Shown here: positions 56,068 through 64,000 of the stretch, in pieces
Position numbering within the stretch: the first letter of the stretch is position 1
Layout: each line of letters starts with the position of its first letter
NCBI RefSeq assembly: GCF_001875655.1
Contig: NZ_MKEQ01000001.1
Location: 1,736,001 to 1,800,000 of the forward strand
Length of the DNA: 64,000 nucleotides
Source of the DNA: Enterobacter hormaechei ATCC 49162
GTDB lineage: Bacteria; Pseudomonadota; Gammaproteobacteria; Enterobacterales; Enterobacteriaceae
Reading direction: 5' to 3'
Position numbers and translations under genes: made by a program
The notes under the pieces: model-generated
Databases searched by the model: none
Told to the model about the DNA's origin: nothing
The model's input: only the letters and a program-made list of their open reading frames with translations

Positions 56068-56096
56068 TTTACAGTAATGTAACCTTCCCGTAAAAT
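56068..56096 (+). promoter_or_regulatory. Sigma-70 promoter of cyoABCDE
   Basis: TTTACA (56068-56073) and TAAAAT (56091-56096) are 17 bp apart, about 50 bp upstream of the cyoA ATG. Confidence 0.7.
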
Positions 56097-56146
56097 GCCC
56101 CCACACTTTAAACGCCACCAGACTCCCGTGGAATTGAGGTCGTTAA

Positions 56147-59705
<3,559 letters not shown>

Positions 59706-59706
<1 letters not shown>

Positions 59707-60032
59707 TGAGTCATTCTAACGATCATGGCGCTTCCCACGGCAGCGTAAAAACCTATATGACAGGTTTCATCCTGTCGATCATTCTGACGGTGATCCCGTT
59801 CTGGATGGTGATGAACGGTTCTGCATCCAAGCCGGTTATCCTGGGCGCAATCCTGGTGACCGCGGTGATTCAGATTCTGGTGCATCTGGTTTGCTTCCTG
59901 CACATGAACACCAAGTCCGATGAAGGCTGGAACATGACGGCCTTTATCTTTACCGTGATTATCATCGCTATCCTGGTAGTCGGTTCCATCTGGATTATGT
60001 GGAACCTTAACTACAACATGATGGTTCACTAA
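59706..60032 (+). CDS. cyoD: Cytochrome bo3 ubiquinol oxidase subunit IV
   Basis: A 108-residue protein of three spans, starting at ATG 59706 ([18 protein letters not shown]), which overlaps the cyoC stop by one base. [19 protein letters not shown] and the [11 protein letters not shown] segment are family features. It assists assembly of the CuB site. A longer frame starting inside cyoC is rejected. Confidence 0.97.
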
Positions 60033-60043
60033 GAGCGGCGAGT

Positions 60044-60931
60044 ATGTTTAAGCAATACCTGCAAGTCACGAAACCAGGCATCATCTTTGGCAACCTGATC
60101 TCCGTAATCGGAGGGTTCCTGCTGGCCTCTAAAGGCAGCATTGATTACGCCCTCTTTATTTACACGCTGGTCGGTGTGTCACTGGTGGTTGCGTCCGGTT
60201 GTGTATTTAACAACTACATCGACATGGATATCGACAAGAAGATGGAAAGGACCAAAAATCGGGTGCTGGTTAAAGGCCTGATTGCCCCTTCCGTCTCGCT
60301 GGTGTACGCCACCTTGCTGGGTATTGCTGGCTTTATGCTGCTGTGGTTTGGTGCTAACCCGTTGGCCTGCTGGCTGGGGGTGATGGGGTTCGTGGTGTAT
60401 GTGGGCGTCTACAGCCTGTATATGAAACGTCACTCCGTCTACGGCACGCTGATTGGTTCTCTCTCCGGCGCTGCGCCGCCGGTGATTGGCTACTGCGCCG
60501 TCACGAACGAGTTCGACAGCGGTGCGCTCATCCTGCTGGCTATCTTTAGCCTGTGGCAGATGCCGCACTCCTACGCCATCGCGATTTTCCGCTTTAAGGA
60601 TTATCAGGCGGCGAACATTCCGGTTCTGCCGGTCGTGAAAGGCATTTCAGTTGCCAAAAACCACATCACGCTGTACATCATCGCTTTTGCTGTGGCAACG
60701 CTGATGCTCTCTCTGGGCGGTTACGCCGGATATAAATATCTGGTGGTAGCAGCCGCGGTGAGCGTCTGGTGGCTCGGCATGGCTCTGCGCGGTTACAAAG
60801 TGGAAGATGACAAAGTCTGGGCACGTAAGCTGTTTGTGTTCTCAATTGTCGCCATCACCTCTCTGTCCGTGATGATGTCCGTCGACTTCATGGTGCCAGA
60901 TTCACAAAACCTGCTGACTTACGTCTGGTAA
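60044..60931 (+). CDS. cyoE: Protohaem IX farnesyltransferase (haem O synthase)
   Basis: UbiA-family membrane enzyme of 295 residues that adds a farnesyl group to haem b to make haem O for the bo3 oxidase. The two Asp-rich sites are [19 protein letters not shown] and the loop with [15 protein letters not shown]. About nine spans are seen. It starts 11 bp after cyoD and ends the operon before a strong terminator. Confidence 0.98.
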   Translation: MFKQYLQVTKPGIIFGNLISVIGGFLLASKGSIDYALFIYTLVGVSLVVASGCVFNNYIDMDIDKKMERTKNRVLVKGLIAPSVSLVYATLLGIAGFMLLWFGANPLACWLGVMGFVVYVGVYSLYMKRHSVYGTLIGSLSGAAPPVIGYCAVTNEFDSGALILLAIFSLWQMPHSYAIAIFRFKDYQAANIPVLPVVKGISVAKNHITLYIIAFAVATLMLSLGGYAGYKYLVVAAAVSVWWLGMALRGYKVEDDKVWARKLFVFSIVAITSLSVMMSVDFMVPDSQNLLTYVW

Positions 60932-60944
60932 GCTGGCTGAAGTG

Positions 60945-60971
60945 AAAACGCCGGGTTTAGCCCGGCGTTTT
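60945..60971 (+). terminator. Terminator of cyoABCDE, overlapping the fucU end
   Basis: AAAACGCCGGG (60945-60955) pairs with CCCGGCGTTTT (60961-60971), then more T's. It also lies over the last codons and stop of fucU on the minus strand. Confidence 0.93.
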
Positions 60972-61400
60972 TTTTTGGTGCGGCGTCACCCCTTTCTTCA
61001 ACAGTATATTGCCGTATTTCGCGGTCTCCCCCGTCACCACAATGGCGTACGCTTTCTGTGCCCGCGCATAAAACGCATACCGATCGATACGCGTAATCCC
61101 CTCCCCTTCCGCCTCACCGAAGAGTGCGTGGCGATAGCGCGCTTCCACCCGTATATCAAGCGTATCCCCGTCGACAGGGGCCATCATCACCAGCGGTGGC
61201 GCATAGCTGTCGAGTTCAAACAGCGGGATCACCGCCGCCAGCAAATCGCTGACGAGCAGGCCATCTGCGCGGATCACCTTTGGCCCCAGGCTGTGCGCGG
61301 GAAAGTGCGCATCTGCAAAAATAATCTCGTCACCATGGCCCATTTCTGCCAGCGTTTTCAGCAGCTCGGGTGAAATCAGTGGGGATATCGTTTTAAGCAC
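60957..61400 (-). CDS. fucU: L-fucose mutarotase FucU with an extended C-terminus
   Basis: Interconverts alpha- and beta-L-fucose. It starts with GTG at 61400 ([18 protein letters not shown]), behind AGGAG, and has 147 residues against 140 in E. coli. The catalytic segment [19 protein letters not shown] is conserved. Where E. coli ends at GVTP, this protein reads on for seven residues (HQKKTPG) into the cyo terminator. Its start overlaps the fucK end by eight bases. No fucR follows. Confidence 0.92.
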   Translation of the reverse strand: MLKTISPLISPELLKTLAEMGHGDEIIFADAHFPAHSLGPKVIRADGLLVSDLLAAVIPLFELDSYAPPLVMMAPVDGDTLDIRVEARYRHALFGEAEGEGITRIDRYAFYARAQKAYAIVVTGETAKYGNILLKKGVTPHQKKTPG

Positions 61401-62796
61401 GGGTTTGCTCCTCAGGATAGAAATAACGGTAACGATAGTGGACCCGATCGCGAGCAGCCTCAGCGCTGGCCGTTTCTCCGACGCCCCACCATCCGTATAA
61501 AGACGCCCCCAGCACGGTCGTATCAGCGTCTTCAAGCACCTTCACCGGGATCCCAAGCGCATTGGCCTTAAGCTGGTTCCACAGCCTGTTGCGGCTCCCT
61601 CCCCCCACCAGCAGGAGTTCACGCGCCTTAAACTGCGCAATCGCCTCCAGCGCCAGGAGGTTTTCTTGCAGATGCACCGTGAGTCCTTCCAGGGCTGCGC
61701 GGTAAAAATGCGCTGGCGTGGTGTTGAGCGTCACGCCCTGCCAGCCCGCGAGCGGAGAATCGAGCAGTTGGGTATTCATCGTGACGCCATCCGCGCCGTG
61801 CGGGATCGCCGCCGCCTGAGTCAGAATGGTGTCCCAGTCGGCATCAGGCGACCAGAACAGCGCGCGGATCCACTCCAGCACGCCAGACGCCAGATATTGC
61901 AGTCCCGGATTATAAAGCCCCGTCCGGCTATCCAGTTCGCAGGTTGCGCCCGGGTATTGCACCAGCGAAGCGGTATTAACCTGCGAGGTGCGCGCCATCA
62001 AAATCTCCCAGGTTCCCGACGAGAGAACCGGCTCATTAACCCCCGCACCGGCACCAAAAAGGGCGAACTGCGTGTCGTGCCCGGCGGAGATCACCGGCAC
62101 GCCGCAGGGCAATCCGAGCCTGGATGCCGCGTCGGGCTGCAATTCACCCATCATTTCGCCGGGGGAAACCAGCGGCGGGAAAAGGAAATGAGGGACGCCT
62201 GTCTTGCTTAAGATCGTTTCGCTGAAGCGCCGCTGATGGAGATCGAACATCTGGCTGGTACCGGCCATCGTGAGATCGGTCGTCATCTTTCCGGTCAGGC
62301 GATGGTTGATAAGCGAGGAGATAAAAAGCCAGGCGTGAGCACGCTGTAACAGTTCGGGATGGTTGTCCTGAAGCCAACGTAACTTATACAACGTGTTAAA
62401 ACTAAACTGGCCAACGCCGGTGATCTGCTGTAGCTCAGCCGGAGAGCACGAACGGGCAACCGCCTCCATCACCGGCACGGTGCGGGGGCATTTCCAGCTA
62501 ATGATCGGGTAAAGCAGCGCTCCACGCTCATCCACCAGCGCGCCATCCACGCCAAAGGTCGTCACACTCATTCCGCACAGGTCATGCTCGCTCAGCACTG
62601 CGCTGATTTTCTGACAACAGACGGCAAAACGTTGCATGATGGCGTCGAGCGACCACTGGTGCCAGGCCGGATTTTCAGCGGCGCTCTCGCTTTCATTTGC
62701 CACCGCGGCGCGCGCCACAATATTCCCTTCGGGATCCAGCGCAATGGCGCGCACATTAGTCGCGCCACAATCGAGAACCAGAAAACATTTTTTCAT
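61393..62796 (-). CDS. fucK: L-fuculokinase FucK
   Basis: FGGY-family kinase (467 residues) that phosphorylates L-fuculose to L-fuculose 1-phosphate. ATG 62796 ([18 protein letters not shown]) is chosen; 27 open codons upstream lie in an intergenic hairpin and lack family support. The nucleotide site LVLDCGATN, the substrate Asp in [10 protein letters not shown], and the C-terminal [19 protein letters not shown] glycine loop are present. It lies between fucI and fucU. Confidence 0.95.
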   Translation of the reverse strand: MKKCFLVLDCGATNVRAIALDPEGNIVARAAVANESESAAENPAWHQWSLDAIMQRFAVCCQKISAVLSEHDLCGMSVTTFGVDGALVDERGALLYPIISWKCPRTVPVMEAVARSCSPAELQQITGVGQFSFNTLYKLRWLQDNHPELLQRAHAWLFISSLINHRLTGKMTTDLTMAGTSQMFDLHQRRFSETILSKTGVPHFLFPPLVSPGEMMGELQPDAASRLGLPCGVPVISAGHDTQFALFGAGAGVNEPVLSSGTWEILMARTSQVNTASLVQYPGATCELDSRTGLYNPGLQYLASGVLEWIRALFWSPDADWDTILTQAAAIPHGADGVTMNTQLLDSPLAGWQGVTLNTTPAHFYRAALEGLTVHLQENLLALEAIAQFKARELLLVGGGSRNRLWNQLKANALGIPVKVLEDADTTVLGASLYGWWGVGETASAEAARDRVHYRYRYFYPEEQTRA

Positions 62797-62811
62797 CGCG
62801 GTCCCCACAGG

Positions 62812-62839
62812 CTGCCAGCCCGCCAGAGCAGGCTGGCAG
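62812..62839 (-). other. Intra-operon hairpin between fucI and fucK
   Basis: CTGCCAGCC (62812-62820) pairs perfectly with GGCTGGCAG (62831-62839), loop of ten, in the 49-bp gap. There is no T-tract, so it is more likely an mRNA-stability or partial-attenuation element than a terminator. Confidence 0.7.
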
Positions 62840-62845
62840 GCCGGC

Positions 62846-64000
62846 TTAATGTTTGTATAACGGTCCGTAATTTTCACAGGCGCGGTAATCCTGCCCTTCT
62901 GGATCCATACCGTGAGCGCCCCAGGCCGTCGGCCGATAAATCAGCGCCTCCGGCACGTTATGCATGCACACAGGGATGCGCAGCATGGACGCCAGGGTGA
63001 TGAAATCAGCCCCGACGTGCCCGACGGTTAATACCCCGTGGTTAGCGCCCCAGTTCGCCATCACTGAATAGACGTCGCTGAACGGGCCTTTCCCGGTCAG
63101 GCGTGGGGCAAACCAGGTGGTCGGCCAGGTTGAATCGGTGCGCTGATTCAGAATGTCATGCACCTGTTCCGGCAACTCAACGCTCCAGCCTTCCGCTATC
63201 TGTAATACCGGCCCCACACCCTTGATGAGGTTTACGCGGGTCATGGTAAATGGCACGCCACCCCGGGTGAGGAAGTTTGATGAGAAACCGCCCCCGCGGA
63301 AGTATTCATGCACCGCCGGACACCAGTGGGTTGCGGCCAGGCACGCGCTGGCTTCCTGCTCAGTAATGTCCCAGTGCGGTTTCAGGGTCGGTTTTCCCTC
63401 TGCGTCTTTCTGCTCCGCGGTACCGTCCAGCGCCGCAGAGCCGGAGTTGATCAGATGAATAATGCCGTGTTCAGCCCGTCCAGTGAGCTTCTGGCCGGTC
63501 ACACGCTCCACCGACTCCGGCGACCAGTAGGTGCGTACATCAGCAAATATCTGCGCGGTACCGGTCATCAGGTGCCCAAACAGCATCGCTACCCCGTTCA
63601 GGCTGTCATTTTCCGTCGCCACCACGAACGGCTGGCGAATTCCGTTCCAGTCGAAGGAGCTGTTCAGCAGCGCTTCTGCGGTATCGCCATTCGGATAGTG
63701 ATCCGTCCAGTGGCGCTGCCCCTGGAAGCCGGACGCAATGGCGTTATAGCCCAGCGATTCCTCCACGCGGCCCATCGCAGCAAGTTTGGGGTTGCCCTGC
63801 ATCATGTCGCGAATGCACATCGCCATCAGCAGGCTTTCCCGCAAAATCGCGGCATTTTCCTGTTCATTGCGGCGATACTGCGCCGCGTTTTTATCCTCGC
63901 CGAAACGGAAATGTGCTTGCGCCCAGTCCAGGGCCAGCTCAAGTTCTTGTTCGTCGTAAATCTTATGATCGATGCGGCGGCGCAGTTCGGTCATATCCAC
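62846..64000 (-). CDS. fucI: L-fucose isomerase FucI, C-terminal part (runs off the window)
   Basis: Converts L-fucose to L-fuculose with Mn2+. The frame is open to the window edge; 384 codons are visible of about 591 in E. coli, so roughly 207 are missing. Conserved segments include [36 protein letters not shown] and [19 protein letters not shown]. The Mn-ligand region [19 protein letters not shown] is present. It is upstream of fucK and fucU on the same strand; fucP is expected beyond the edge. Confidence 0.96.
   Translation of the reverse strand: MDMTELRRRIDHKIYDEQELELALDWAQAHFRFGEDKNAAQYRRNEQENAAILRESLLMAMCIRDMMQGNPKLAAMGRVEESLGYNAIASGFQGQRHWTDHYPNGDTAEALLNSSFDWNGIRQPFVVATENDSLNGVAMLFGHLMTGTAQIFADVRTYWSPESVERVTGQKLTGRAEHGIIHLINSGSAALDGTAEQKDAEGKPTLKPHWDITEQEASACLAATHWCPAVHEYFRGGGFSSNFLTRGGVPFTMTRVNLIKGVGPVLQIAEGWSVELPEQVHDILNQRTDSTWPTTWFAPRLTGKGPFSDVYSVMANWGANHGVLTVGHVGADFITLASMLRIPVCMHNVPEALIYRPTAWGAHGMDPEGQDYRACENYGPLYKH

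Overview
The window is a chromosomal segment of a gamma-proteobacterium in the Enterobacteriaceae. Nearly every protein closely resembles its Escherichia coli K-12 counterpart as I recall it, and the order hemH-adk-htpG-recR-ybaB-dnaX-apt ... acrRAB ... tesB-amtB-glnK-mdlBA ... lon-clpXP-tig-bolA-yajG-ampG-cyoABCDE is that of the E. coli 10-11 min region, read in reverse. The sequence differences, the lacIZ and rcnRA genes at this site, and the fuc genes beside cyo suggest Enterobacter (cloacae complex) or a close relative such as Lelliottia or Leclercia. That genus call is an inference; no database was searched.

Layout. 1-8.3 kb: haem synthesis (hemH, partial), adenylate kinase, Hsp90 (htpG), recR-ebfC-dnaX with the programmed frameshift that gives the gamma subunit, apt, ybaN, priC, rsmS. 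8.3-16.9 kb: mechanosensitive channel mscK, then the multidrug efflux locus acrR/acrAB around a 24-bp AcrR operator. 17.4-19.4 kb: tomB-hha, maa, ylaC. 19.4-29.9 kb: the most variable part, with zinc-independent ribosomal proteins L36/L31 behind a Zur box, the c-di-GMP phosphodiesterase pdeB, nickel/cobalt efflux rcnR/rcnA, a minimal lacI-lacZ locus with two LacI-type operators, a MocR regulator diverging from a YczE-type membrane protein, and an overlapping pair of small genes (ribbon-helix-helix plus unknown). 30-43.8 kb: 4.5S RNA (ffs), atl, ybaY, tesB, glnK-amtB with a sigma-54 promoter, mdlAB, decR diverging from a cysteine desulfhydrase-like gene, cof, ybaE, queC, fadM, ybaV. 43.9-53.3 kb: the protein quality-control block ppiD, hupB, lon, clpX, clpP, tig, then bolA. 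53.5-60.9 kb: yajG, ampG and the cytochrome bo3 operon cyoABCDE. 60.9-64 kb: the end of a fucose operon (fucI partial, fucK, fucU), convergent with cyo.

No prophage, insertion sequence, CRISPR array, rRNA or tRNA was seen. The main oddities are a GC-rich palindromic repeat present at three sites, one copy of which supplies the C-terminus and stop codon of rsmS; identical 17-bp lac operator cores on both sides of lacI, with no lacY; the yczR/yczE pair; and the small-gene pair at 29.35-29.81 kb. Most of the window is ordinary core genome, so the novelty claims are modest.
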